A stretch of DNA of 64,000 nucleotides from Microvirga sp. 3-52 (GCF_018383585.1 NZ_JAHAMK010000018.1:36105-100104); one strand, 5' to 3'. Numbered from the stretch's first letter, positions 1-7,078 are shown. Numbers and translations are program-made. The notes: a model not told the origin generated them from the letters alone.

Positions 1-31
1 CCTCTCCCGCATAGGCGAGAGGGTCGGGAGG
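1..31 (+). promoter_or_regulatory. Intercistronic hairpin and ribosome binding site before the livF-like gene
   Basis: CCTCTC (1-6) can pair with GAGAGG (17-22), making a short hairpin. GGGAGG (26-31) follows, five bases before the ATG at 37. The gene upstream lies outside the window. This looks like a junction inside an operon, with a good Shine-Dalgarno sequence fixing the start. Confidence 0.45.
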
Positions 32-36
32 TTCAG

Positions 37-870
37 ATGACCGCCGCTGCCCTTCAGCCCGTACCTGCCAAAACCGTCCTCAACGTCAACAACATCGAGG
101 TCGTCTACGACCATGTGATTCTCGTGCTGAAAGGCGTTTCCCTGAACGTGCCCAAGGGCGGCATCGTGGCCCTGCTCGGCGCGAACGGGGCCGGCAAGAC
201 CACGACGCTGAAAGCCATTTCGAACCTGCTCCACGCCGAGCGCGGCGAGGTGACGAAGGGCTCGATCGAGTTCAACGGCGAGCGGGTCGACCGTCTCTCA
301 CCCAATGAGTTGGTGCGGCGCGGCTGCATCCAGGTTCTCGAAGGCCGTCACTGCTTCGGCCATCTCACCATCGAGGAAAACCTGCTCACCGGCGCCTTTA
401 CGCGCAAGGACGGCAACGCCGCCATCCGGCGAGATCTCGAAGCTATCTACGACTATTTCCCGCGCCTGAGGCAGCGGCGCTCCTCCATGGCGGGCTATAC
501 TTCCGGTGGGGAGCAGCAGATGTGCGCCATAGGCCGGGCCATGATGTCGAAGCCCTCCATGATCCTGCTCGACGAGCCCTCCATGGGACTTGCGCCGCAG
601 ATCGTGGAAGAAATCTTCGAGATCGTGCGCAAGCTCAACGCCACGGAGGGCGTGTCCTTCCTGCTCGCCGAGCAGAACACCAACATGGCGCTGAAATACG
701 CCACCTATGGCTACATCCTGGAAACCGGACGCGTCGTGATGGACGGTCCTGCGCAGATGCTGCGCGAGAACGAGGATGTGAAGGAGTTCTATCTCGGTGT
801 CTCGGAGGGCGACCGCAAATCCTTCCGCGCCGTGAAGAGCTACAAGCGCCGCAAACGCTGGCTGGCGTAA
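37..870 (+). CDS. Branched-chain-type ABC transporter ATP-binding protein (LivF family)
   Basis: This is the cytoplasmic ATPase of a high-affinity amino-acid or carboxylate importer of the Liv/HAAT class. Walker A is GANGAGKT (residues 48-55). The signature appears as TSGGEQQ and Walker B as MILLDEPSMGLAP. The protein is 277 aa against about 235 for typical LivF, with short extensions at both ends; the C-terminal tail is basic. The start is supported by GGGAGG five bases upstream. Its permeases and binding protein must lie before position 1. A PaaK-like ligase shortly downstream suggests an aromatic or other carboxylic acid as the imported substrate, rather than leucine; this is inference from context. 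Confidence 0.9.
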   Translation: MTAAALQPVPAKTVLNVNNIEVVYDHVILVLKGVSLNVPKGGIVALLGANGAGKTTTLKAISNLLHAERGEVTKGSIEFNGERVDRLSPNELVRRGCIQVLEGRHCFGHLTIEENLLTGAFTRKDGNAAIRRDLEAIYDYFPRLRQRRSSMAGYTSGGEQQMCAIGRAMMSKPSMILLDEPSMGLAPQIVEEIFEIVRKLNATEGVSFLLAEQNTNMALKYATYGYILETGRVVMDGPAQMLRENEDVKEFYLGVSEGDRKSFRAVKSYKRRKRWLA

Positions 871-974
871 GGTAGCGATGTGCCGCGCCGCACTTGACGT
901 TATTTAGTATGCATACCTACCGTCGGGATCTGTGAGCGGTCAGCGACTCACATCTTCTGTCTTTGGGGCATTCA

Positions 975-1364
975 ATGAACTTCGGACCAGCAATCAAAAC
1001 CTGTCTTAACAAGTACGCGACGTTCTCAGGACGCGCGACACGTTCTGAATACTGGTACTTCTTCCTGTTCCTGGTGATCGTCAACATAGTGGCGAGCATT
1101 CTGGACTCCACAATCTTCGGCGACATGCCGGTTCTTTATCTGATCACTACGCTGGCTCTTCTCGTACCAAGCATCGCCGCCGGCGTGCGGCGTCTGCATG
1201 ACACGGACAGGGCGGGTTGGTGGCTCTTGGTCGGCTTGATCCCGGTGATAGGAACCATTGTTCTGATCGTGTTTTTCTGCCAGCGCGGCTCCGTGGGCAC
1301 GAACCAGTTCGGTCCCGATCCCTTGCAGGCATCGATCACGAGCGCGCACATGGCTCGCGTGTAA
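975..1364 (+). CDS. DUF805 family small membrane protein
   Basis: A 129-aa inner-membrane protein. It opens with the DUF805 pattern (NKYATFSGRATRSEYWYF) and has three or four hydrophobic helices. The conserved RRLHDTDRAGWW loop lies before the last helix pair. The family's role is unknown; members are often stress- or envelope-associated. The ATG at 975 is preferred over the TTG at 963 because GGGG (965-968) sits seven bases upstream. It separates the livF-like gene from the PaaK-like gene on the same strand, although it has no obvious link to transport. Confidence 0.85.
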   Translation: MNFGPAIKTCLNKYATFSGRATRSEYWYFFLFLVIVNIVASILDSTIFGDMPVLYLITTLALLVPSIAAGVRRLHDTDRAGWWLLVGLIPVIGTIVLIVFFCQRGSVGTNQFGPDPLQASITSAHMARV

Positions 1365-1366
1365 AC

Positions 1367-1427
1367 TCTTATCCCGAAGGAAGGATAAGCCATTTTCCCG
1401 CATACCGTCGGATAAGCCGACGGTATG
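1367..1427 (+). other. Two consecutive hairpins downstream of the DUF805 gene
   Basis: TTATCC and GGATAA flank an eight-base loop at about 1368-1389. CATACCGTCGG (1401-1411) is exactly complementary to CCGACGGTATG (1417-1427). Neither is followed by a clear T run, so they may stabilise the 3' end or act as weak terminators. Confidence 0.4.
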
Positions 1428-1464
1428 TTCAGAATGAAGAGCTTTTTGAATAAAGGGCAGGCTC

Positions 1465-2697
1465 TTGTCAGATTACTTCGACAGTCTCGAAACCCGCGAC
1501 CCTGCCGAGCGCGAAGCCGCGCTCTTCGCTCGGCTGCCGGAGATCCTGAAGCGGGCTTCCCTGGCGCCGGCCTATGCGGAGCGCTTTAAAGGCATCGACC
1601 TCCGCAGCATCACGAGCCGCAAGGCTCTTGCCACTCTTCCCGTGCTGCGCAAGGCCGAGTTGCCGGGGCTACAGAGAGCAGCCCTCCCCTTCGGGGGTTT
1701 CGTCTCTGATGCGCCAAGCGTGTTCGGCCGTCTCTTCACGTCGCCCGGTCCGATCTTCGAGCCGGAGGGAACCGTTTCGGATCCTTGGCGCTCGGCGCGT
1801 GGGCTGTTTGCTGCCGGGTTTCGGCGCGGCGATGTGGTGCTCAACACCTTCAGCTACCACCTGACGCCTGGTGGCTTCATCATGGATTCCGGTGCGCGGG
1901 CTCTTGGCTGCGCCGTCATCCCGGCGGGACCCGGCAACACCGAGCAGCAATTCGAGCTGGTTGAGGCTTATCGCCCCGTCGCTTACTGCGGCACGCCGGA
2001 CTTCCTAAAGGTCCTGCTCGACGGCGCATCGGCCGCGGGACGAGACTTCTCCTCCATCAAGCGCGGGCTTGTCTCAGGCGCGGCCTTTCCGAAGTCGCTG
2101 CAGGACGAGTTCTCCGCGAAGGGCATCGAGGCCTATCAAGCCTATGCCACGGCGGATCTCGGTTTCATTGCCTACGAGACCTCAGCTCGCGACGGGCTCG
2201 TCGTCAACGAAGACATCATCGTCGAGATCGTACGGCCAGGCACGGGCGATCCGGTGCCGGAGGGCGATGTCGGCGAGATCGTCGTGACGACGCTCGATCC
2301 ACACCGTCCGTTCATCCGCCTCGCCCTGGGAGACCTGACGGCGGCCATGAGCGGGGCTAGCGCCTGCGGGCGTACCAACATGCGCATCAAAGGTTGGATG
2401 GGCCGCGCGGATCAGGCCGCCAAGGTCAAAGGCATGTTCGTCCGGCCCGAGCAGGTGGCTGAGATCGGCCGGCGCCATCCCGAACTCGGCCGCTTGCGCC
2501 TCGTCGTCACTCGCGAGGGTGAGACCGACGTCATGACGCTCAATGCCGAAACGGCTGAGCCAAGCGAGGATCTCTCGGCGGCCGTGGGCGCGACGCTTCA
2601 GACGATCGCGAAGCTGAAAGGATCTGTGCTCTTGGCGATGCCTGGCAGCCTTCCGAACGACGGCAAGGTGATCGCGGACGAGCGCAGATACGATTGA
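1465..2697 (+). CDS. PaaK-like adenylate-forming ligase (phenylacetate-CoA ligase family)
   Basis: A 410-aa member of the PaaK branch of adenylate-forming enzymes, expected to activate an aryl or other carboxylic acid as an acyl-adenylate and then a CoA thioester. Visible family blocks include NTFSYHLTPGGFIMDSG, AYQAYATADLGFIAYET and a C-terminal lid with KGWMGRADQAAKVKGMFV. The length matches the PaaK family (about 400-440 aa). The start is TTG, with AAAGGG ten bases upstream. Its position after a LivF-type ATPase is a common pairing in Hyphomicrobiales and suggests that the imported acid is trapped as a CoA ester. The true substrate cannot be told from sequence. Confidence 0.8.
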   Translation: MSDYFDSLETRDPAEREAALFARLPEILKRASLAPAYAERFKGIDLRSITSRKALATLPVLRKAELPGLQRAALPFGGFVSDAPSVFGRLFTSPGPIFEPEGTVSDPWRSARGLFAAGFRRGDVVLNTFSYHLTPGGFIMDSGARALGCAVIPAGPGNTEQQFELVEAYRPVAYCGTPDFLKVLLDGASAAGRDFSSIKRGLVSGAAFPKSLQDEFSAKGIEAYQAYATADLGFIAYETSARDGLVVNEDIIVEIVRPGTGDPVPEGDVGEIVVTTLDPHRPFIRLALGDLTAAMSGASACGRTNMRIKGWMGRADQAAKVKGMFVRPEQVAEIGRRHPELGRLRLVVTREGETDVMTLNAETAEPSEDLSAAVGATLQTIAKLKGSVLLAMPGSLPNDGKVIADERRYD

Positions 2698-2827
2698 AAG
2701 GCTCTTTTCCGATCAGCAATCCGGCTTTGCGGGAATGCAAGGGAAGCGGAGCCAAGACGCCTTGAACGCAGGACTCGTGCCTCATAGGCTCAAGCTTATA
2801 GGTGATTCGAATTGGAAAAGATTACGG

Positions 2828-2901
2828 ATTACAAAAAGAAAGAGCACCCTTAGGGGTGCTCTCAAGGTGTCCGGCCGTAGGGGCAAAAAAGACCGGAGAT
2901 G
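2828..2901 (-). ncRNA. Candidate stress-induced small RNA (about 70 nt)
   Basis: Reading the minus strand, an EcfG-type promoter (2908-2932) points at this segment. The segment ends in a strong intrinsic terminator: AGAGCACCC (2841-2849) pairs with GGGTGCTCT (2854-2862), followed on the minus strand by a T-rich run down to 2828. Between them a hairpin with TCCGG/CCGGA arms carries a loop containing CTTTTTTGCCCCT. That loop offers both a U-rich tract and a C-rich seed, as in Hfq-type small RNAs. No ATG lies in the presumed transcript, so a small protein is unlikely. No homologue is named; the call rests on promoter plus terminator architecture. Confidence 0.6.
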
Positions 2902-2907
2902 CCAATA

Positions 2908-2932
2908 AACGCCGAGCACTGAACTTGGTTCC
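2908..2932 (-). promoter_or_regulatory. EcfG (general stress response sigma) promoter
   Basis: The minus strand shows GGAAC (2932-2928), a 16-base spacer, then CGTT (2911-2908). This is an exact match to the alphaproteobacterial EcfG/sigma-T/RpoE2 consensus GGAAC-N16-17-CGTT. The expected transcription start is around 2900. The only thing downstream of it is the candidate small RNA. Confidence 0.7.
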
Positions 2933-3030
2933 AAACTTTTTCAAAAAATTTTATGGCCAAGCCGTGCCTCATTGAGGTCACGTTTTCGGAGTCTAGGGCT
3001 GAGCTTCCCGTGGGGGCAAACGCGGGCCGG

Positions 3031-3080
3031 GGCCGCGACCACAGATCCTTCAAAGGACAGGGTCGCGGCCATTTTCTTTC
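3031..3080 (+). terminator. Strong intrinsic terminator, plus direction
   Basis: GGCCGCGACC (3031-3040) is exactly complementary to GGTCGCGGCC (3061-3070). An inner CCTT/AAGG stem lies between them, and ATTTTCTTTC follows. It could end the PaaK-like transcript about 330 bases after that gene's stop, or an unrecognised plus-strand transcript from 2.87-3.03 kb. Confidence 0.65.
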
Positions 3081-3161
3081 CGGAGCTTGGATTTAGGGAG
3101 CCGGACACGCGCGAGAGATTGCCGCTCGATGATCGCCGAAGACTCTAAATCCAATCTCCGG
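3080..3161. repeat. Long inverted repeat (17-base arms, 48-base interior)
   Basis: Positions 3080-3096 and 3145-3161 are complementary at 16 of 17 positions; the cores are TTGGATTTAG and CTAAATCCAA. The interior is GC-rich and can fold further. It lies between two terminator hairpins and outside any gene. It could be a structured RNA or a protein-binding site; the sequence does not decide. Confidence 0.55.
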
Positions 3162-3180
3162 CACGATGTACGAGGCATAT

Positions 3181-3212
3181 AAAAAGGCCCGGAGATTCCC
3201 CGGGCCTTTCTG
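3181..3212. terminator. Terminator of the Omp25-like gene (probably bidirectional)
   Basis: AAGGCCCGGAG and the matching CGGGCCTT form a stem just past the stop of the minus-strand barrel gene. On the minus strand it is followed by TTTTT. The plus-strand side also has a short T-rich tail. Confidence 0.75.
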
Positions 3213-3229
3213 TTGTCAGGTAGAATGTC

Positions 3230-4000
3230 TCAGTACGTGCCGAACTTGAAGTTCAGCTTGGCGCGAGCAACGAAGAAGTCGTTCTCATCACTGCGACCGA
3301 CAGGCGAGACCACCTCGAAGGGTGTCGTGGTGCCGGCTGGCGTGAAGGTGCCGACAACCCGATCGAAGTCCTCATCGTCCTCGTCGAAACTGAGCCACAG
3401 GCCTTCGAGACCGAAGGTCACTGCCGAAGAGCCGAACCAGTTCACCGGCAGAGCCCACTCGACACCGCCACCCGCAACCCAGCCGGTGGTGTCATCCGAA
3501 TAGGCCAGACCGCCTGTGGCGTAGATCAACACGCGATCAAACGCGACACCGGCGCGGGCACGGACCGTGCCGAACCAATCCGACAGATCATTGTCGAAAG
3601 TACCGGGCACGAAGGTACCGGCACCCGCCGGAATGAACGCGACGTTCTCATCCGAGTCGGTATCCGCCCACTGAATGTCGGTCTCGAGACCGATCACGAA
3701 GGAGCCGATCTGGTAGTTGTAACCGATCTGACCACCACCGGTGAAACCACCGTCACCGTTGTCCGGGAAGAACAGAGTGCCCGGAACGGCGCCACCGATA
3801 ACAACGGCTTCCCGATCGCTGTCACGCCAGCCCCAGCCGGCGTTCACACCGGCGTAGAAGCCGGTCCAGGTGAAGATCGGCGCCGAGATGATCGGTGCAG
3901 GAGGAGGTGCCTGACTAGGAAGATCGGCGGCAGAGGCAGCGGCTGCAGCAAGCGTCACGCTTGCAACCCCTGCGAGGAGGCTAAGTACGCACTTTCTCAT
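3230..4000 (-). CDS. Outer-membrane beta-barrel protein, Omp25/31-like
   Basis: A 256-aa secreted protein with a signal peptide (residues 1-24, ending ASAA) followed by a proline-rich linker. The hallmark TWTGFYAGVNAGWGW opens the barrel, as in Omp25/Omp31/hemin-binding outer-membrane proteins of Hyphomicrobiales. Alternating Gly/aromatic strands follow, and the C terminus is FVARAKLNFKFGTY, ending on an aromatic residue as expected for BAM recognition. The role is probably structural or in outer-membrane stability; specific transport is not shown. It is transcribed alone and closed by the hairpin at 3181-3212. A weak EcfG-like promoter may lie upstream. Confidence 0.9.
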   Translation of the reverse strand: MRKCVLSLLAGVASVTLAAAAASAADLPSQAPPPAPIISAPIFTWTGFYAGVNAGWGWRDSDREAVVIGGAVPGTLFFPDNGDGGFTGGGQIGYNYQIGSFVIGLETDIQWADTDSDENVAFIPAGAGTFVPGTFDNDLSDWFGTVRARAGVAFDRVLIYATGGLAYSDDTTGWVAGGGVEWALPVNWFGSSAVTFGLEGLWLSFDEDDEDFDRVVGTFTPAGTTTPFEVVSPVGRSDENDFFVARAKLNFKFGTY

Positions 4001-4026
4001 AACCGTAACCCCTTGGTGTGAGGACT

Positions 4027-4051
4027 CACGGTGAAAACTTACGCCTGTTCC
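4027..4051 (-). promoter_or_regulatory. Possible imperfect EcfG-like promoter before the Omp gene
   Basis: On the minus strand GGAAC (4051-4047) is followed after 16 bases by CGTG (4030-4027). The consensus ends CGTT, so the last base of the -10 element differs. The position fits a leader of about 20-25 bases before the ATG at 4000. Confidence 0.3.
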
Positions 4052-4193
4052 GTTTCAACTGGCTATTGCAAAGGAGCAACACCTACATGTTCGATCAGTA
4101 TTCAATGGGTGCAAAAGTAGTACTACTTTCGATGTAAAGAATTTTATCCAATACTGCAGAAAATAAGTCTCTTAACAATACATTTAAAGTCGT

Positions 4194-4222
4194 TTGACAT
4201 TACTTGTAAGGCATGTCCTAAT
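4194..4222 (+). promoter_or_regulatory. Sigma-70-type promoter of an orphan transcript
   Basis: A perfect TTGACA (4194-4199) is followed 17 bases later by CCTAAT (4217-4222), or by TAATAA at 4219 with a 19-base spacer. It points away from the Omp gene, into a 65-base stretch that ends in a terminator. Confidence 0.5.
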
Positions 4223-4227
4223 AATCG

Positions 4228-4292
4228 CGTTTTCGGCTTGACAACCGAAGGCGAGGAGATCACTCAACCCTGCCCATTGGGCGGGGTTTTTT
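4228..4292 (+). ncRNA. Candidate orphan small RNA (about 65 nt)
   Basis: The segment starts about six to eight bases after a good -10 element. It contains a small TTCGG/CCGAA hairpin and a GCGAGGAGATCAC single-stranded stretch. It ends in an intrinsic terminator: AACCCTGCCC (4266-4275) pairs with GGGCGGGGTT, followed by six Ts. Both neighbouring genes are on the other strand, so nothing else explains a plus-strand promoter and terminator here. It contains no start codon. The purine-rich AGGAG could pair with pyrimidine-rich targets, but no target is proposed. Confidence 0.55.
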
Positions 4293-4431
4293 CTGGTAAA
4301 CGAGGACGCTTGGGCACCGGATGCAAGAGCGGATCTGTACTTCCAAGATCCTTCCAAGGCTCCCATATCTTAGCGCGCGTGAGAACCCGATCCACTTCTC
4401 GTTGACGCCGGCCTCTGTTCCGTACCGCTCC

Positions 4432-4881
4432 TCAGAGATCCCCCAGCAGTAGCTGCGTCTGGTTGTTCGGCTTCAGCTTCGAGCTCTTTTTCTGAGATGA
4501 AGAGACTGTCTTCATTGCGCGATGTTCGGGCCGTTTCCGGTTGCTCTCGCCGGCCATTCGCGCCTTCGCCTTGTCCCTTGCGATCGCCTCCGGTGAGGTT
4601 GGGTCGTCATGGAGCCACTTGCCTCGCTTGATGACCTCGTTGACCCGCCCCTGATTAACGCCCAGCTGGAAGGCGATTTCCTGCTGTGTCATCTCCGTCG
4701 TTCCATGAAGGTCCAGGATCCGACGGGCGAGCTCGGGCGTCATCTTCCGGCCGGTGATGCGGCGAGCGGGCGTCACCGATCGCGTGGTGCGATCCCGTTC
4801 GCGAAGCTTCTCCAGGATGGCGAGGGCCATGTGCATTCCCTGCTCGCGCAGGGCATCCTCGAATTCTCTGAGCGTGGTCAA
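4432..4881 (-). CDS. Helix-turn-helix DNA-binding protein, function unknown
   Basis: A 149-aa cytoplasmic protein. The middle carries a helix-turn-helix reading MTQQEIAFQLGVNQGRVNEV, preceded by MTPELARRILDLHG, in the style of Sigma-70 region 4 or KorB-like modules. The C-terminal tail is basic and probably disordered. The open frame extends to 4959, but its extra N-terminal part would be encoded by a dispersed repeat (4925-4960). I therefore prefer the TTG at 4881, which has AAGGAG nine bases upstream on the minus strand. It is probably a small transcription factor; no target or partner is visible. Confidence 0.65.
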   Translation of the reverse strand: MTTLREFEDALREQGMHMALAILEKLRERDRTTRSVTPARRITGRKMTPELARRILDLHGTTEMTQQEIAFQLGVNQGRVNEVIKRGKWLHDDPTSPEAIARDKAKARMAGESNRKRPEHRAMKTVSSSQKKSSKLKPNNQTQLLLGDL

Positions 4882-4924
4882 ATCGAACGCACTCCTTCGA
4901 AGAAATGGAACCTGGCACATCGTA

Positions 4925-4960
4925 TGGAAAAGTGGATACCACTTTCGAGTCCGATGCACT
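4925..4960. repeat. Partial copy of the two-palindrome dispersed repeat (family A)
   Basis: AAAGTGGATACCACTTTC and the trailing GTCCGATGC match the second palindrome of the repeat found complete at 37242-37356 and 16971-17100. Only this half remains here. Confidence 0.7.
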
Positions 4961-5035
4961 CAACCTCTTGAAACGACACCTTCTGCAAACTCAACGGCTA
5001 CGCTGCGGCTTGGTTTCACCGAAGACGGCAATGCC

Positions 5036-5791
5036 TCAGTCCTCTTCTTCCTTGCAGGGCCAGCCCTTCGGTGAAGCGAGACCAGCCGGGAGCTTCGTCT
5101 GCGCCGTCCCGCAGGCAATGTCGACCTGCGCTTGCGTGAGCCCTGTGACCCCACTCAAATTCGCGCCGCCGAGTTGTGTCAGGTACAGATATGAGCCCGT
5201 GAGGTTCGCGCCCTGCAAATCCAGACCATCCAGACGGGCTCGAGAAAGGTTGGAGAAACTGAAGTCGACACCGGTCACTCTTGCGCTCTGAAAGAGAACC
5301 CGCGCAAGCTCCGCCTTCGACATGTTGGCGCCAGAGAGGTCAGCCCCACTGAAGTCGGATCGGTTGAGTTCGGCCTTGCTGAAATTCGCTCCCGAAGCCT
5401 TGACCTGGGCAAAGTTCGAGCGGTTCATATCCGCTCCGCTGAAGACGGCACCGGTAAGTGTGGCCTGCCCGAAATTGGCTCGCCAGCCCAGCGCCTTGGT
5501 GAAATCCGCCTTTGTCAGGTCGGCCCCCTCGAAGCGGGTGCGGCTGACCTCCGTTTCGCTCAAATTGGCACCGGCCATCTTGGAGGACGCAAAGTCGCTC
5601 AAGGTCAGAAGGGAACGCTGGAAGACAGTGCCCGTCAGATCCTCATTGGTCAGCATGAGGCGCGCCTTGGAGCATCCGGACCAGTCGACCCCGGGGCCGG
5701 GGCCATCCTGACACTTGGCCCAGACCGGACCGGCACAGATCACGGTGACGATCAAAGCTCCTGCAATCTTCACGCGGAAACGATCCTCCAT
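5036..5791 (-). CDS. Exported pentapeptide-repeat protein
   Basis: A 251-aa protein with a signal peptide (residues 1-25, ending PVWA) and then about 30 tandem A(D/N)LXX-type repeats, for example ANLSE, ADLTK, ADFTK, ANFSK and ADLSG. These form a right-handed quadrilateral beta helix. Four cysteines lie in the mature part: two near the N terminus (KCQDGPG, GCSK) and two near the C terminus (IACGT, WPCK). They could cap the helix through disulfides. Pentapeptide proteins that mimic DNA (Qnr, MfpA) are cytoplasmic, so export argues for a different, envelope role. It has no operon partner. Confidence 0.85.
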   Translation of the reverse strand: MEDRFRVKIAGALIVTVICAGPVWAKCQDGPGPGVDWSGCSKARLMLTNEDLTGTVFQRSLLTLSDFASSKMAGANLSETEVSRTRFEGADLTKADFTKALGWRANFGQATLTGAVFSGADMNRSNFAQVKASGANFSKAELNRSDFSGADLSGANMSKAELARVLFQSARVTGVDFSFSNLSRARLDGLDLQGANLTGSYLYLTQLGGANLSGVTGLTQAQVDIACGTAQTKLPAGLASPKGWPCKEEED

Positions 5792-6002
5792 AAAGTCCTC
5801 TCAGGTTTCTCTTTCAATAATTAGGCATCCCATCCGTCCGGAGGAGCCCTCTCGATGCATCTTTCCCAACGTAAGCCACAGAAAATTGGCTTCGGCGCTG
5901 CACACGGAACGAGGTGTCTGTCAAAGACCGGAATATCGATACAAGACTCGACTTCCATTTCTTATGGTCTAGCTTCTGCAGCAATCCTTGTGGAGTAAAA
6001 CC

Positions 6003-6230
6003 ATGCGCCTTTCCGTAACGTTTCCTGCCATTGTGCTTGCCGGGCTTGCCTTGAGCGGCTGCGTCGCCTCTACCGCCCCCGTCGGGGTTCTGCCGCGCGA
6101 TCCCGTTCCTCCCCCGCCATCTGTTTCGGGTGAGAGTGCAAGGCGTCCAGCCGTCACGCCGCGGACCGGTGCCACGTCTCAGCGCAGGGGTCTGAGCGTG
6201 CCTGGCCAAACCTCCACCCCCCGCCCCTGA
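6003..6230 (+). CDS. Small proline-rich lipoprotein
   Basis: A 75-aa precursor with a lipobox (LSGC, cysteine at residue 20) after a hydrophobic signal (MRLSVTFPAIVLAGLALSGC). The mature part is short, proline- and arginine-rich and probably unstructured. The start is ATG 6003, because TGGAG sits seven bases upstream; an in-frame TTG at 5988 lacks a binding site. Similar tiny lipoproteins are common in Hyphomicrobiales and have no assigned role. Confidence 0.7.
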   Translation: MRLSVTFPAIVLAGLALSGCVASTAPVGVLPRDPVPPPPSVSGESARRPAVTPRTGATSQRRGLSVPGQTSTPRP

Positions 6231-6393
6231 CCTCGGAATCAAGCATTGGCCGCTTCGGATCGGCCGATGCCTGAGCCCCTGACGGGCACCCTCCTTAAGA
6301 GGTTCCCATACTGCGCCAATGCGTAGCTGGCGCCTATTCCTATCCTGGTGCTATATGCCGTAACGATAAATCAGAATGCGGGGATGAAGATTC

Positions 6394-7056
6394 ATGACTT
6401 GGTTTGAGGCGATCGGCTGGTTTGGGGCAGTCCTTACCGTCACGGGCAGCGCGATGAAGACTATCATCCCGCTGCGCTGCATTGGGATTGGGGCCAATAT
6501 CTGCTCCCTGATCTTCTCTTCCTTTACGGGCAATTACCCGAGCCTCGTCGTCAACCTGATCCTGCTGCCACTGAACAGCGTGCGCCTGTATCAGATGCTG
6601 GGCCTGATCAGGCGGGTGAAACACGCCTCCAGGAGCGACCTGTCGATGGAATGGCTCAAGCCCTTCATGACCCGCCACAAAACGACCACCGGTGAGGTGC
6701 TGTTCGCAAAGGGAGACATCGCCAACTGCATGTTCTTCACGATTTCCGGACGTTACCGCTTGAAGGAGATCGATATCGAGCTTCTTCAGGGGCAGGTCGT
6801 CGGCGAGATGGGCTTCATGTCCCCGACCAGCACGCGCACCCAGACACTCGAATGCCTTGAAGCGGGCGAGGTGCTGAGCATCTCGTATGACGAGGTGCGC
6901 CAGCTCTATTTCCAGAACCCCGAATTCGGCTTCTACTTCCTGCGCCTCGCCAGTGAACGGCTCTTCTCCAACATGGAGAGAATGGAAGAGGAGATCGCCC
7001 GCCTTCGCGCCGCCCTTCCCGAGGTCGAATCGGTTCAGAAGGCCGCCTCAGCTTAG
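6394..7056 (+). CDS. Membrane-anchored cyclic-nucleotide-binding-domain protein
   Basis: The first 70 or so of 220 residues form two or three transmembrane helices. The stretch reads IGWFGAVLTVTGSAMKTIIP and then VVNLILLPLNSVRLYQM, which recalls YgjV-type small membrane modules. Residues 85-190 are a cNMP-binding (Crp-type) beta roll, with GEVLFAKGD, the phosphate-cassette-like VVGEMGFMSPTSTRTQT and EVLSISYDEVRQLY. No helix-turn-helix follows; the protein ends in an acidic, partly coiled helix. It therefore looks like a membrane sensor rather than a transcription factor. In the cassette, TSTRTQT keeps the arginine, so nucleotide binding is possible. It has no operon partner. Confidence 0.8.
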   Translation: MTWFEAIGWFGAVLTVTGSAMKTIIPLRCIGIGANICSLIFSSFTGNYPSLVVNLILLPLNSVRLYQMLGLIRRVKHASRSDLSMEWLKPFMTRHKTTTGEVLFAKGDIANCMFFTISGRYRLKEIDIELLQGQVVGEMGFMSPTSTRTQTLECLEAGEVLSISYDEVRQLYFQNPEFGFYFLRLASERLFSNMERMEEEIARLRAALPEVESVQKAASA

Positions 7057-7078
7057 AATACTTACAAGAAAGAACTAG

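Noticed and set aside
2862..3053. 63-aa minus-strand open frame overlapping the small-RNA promoter
   Set aside because: It runs through a strong hairpin and an EcfG promoter, has no ribosome binding site, and no family is recognised. The RNA interpretation explains the region better.
4100..4431. tRNA or tRNA-like gene in the AT-rich intergenic DNA
   Set aside because: No T-loop (GTTCGAATC type), no acceptor stem and no cloverleaf could be folded; none was seen elsewhere in the window either.
5814..6242. 142-aa minus-strand frame opposite the small lipoprotein
   Set aside because: It is antisense to a gene with a clear lipobox and has Arg/Gly-rich noise composition.
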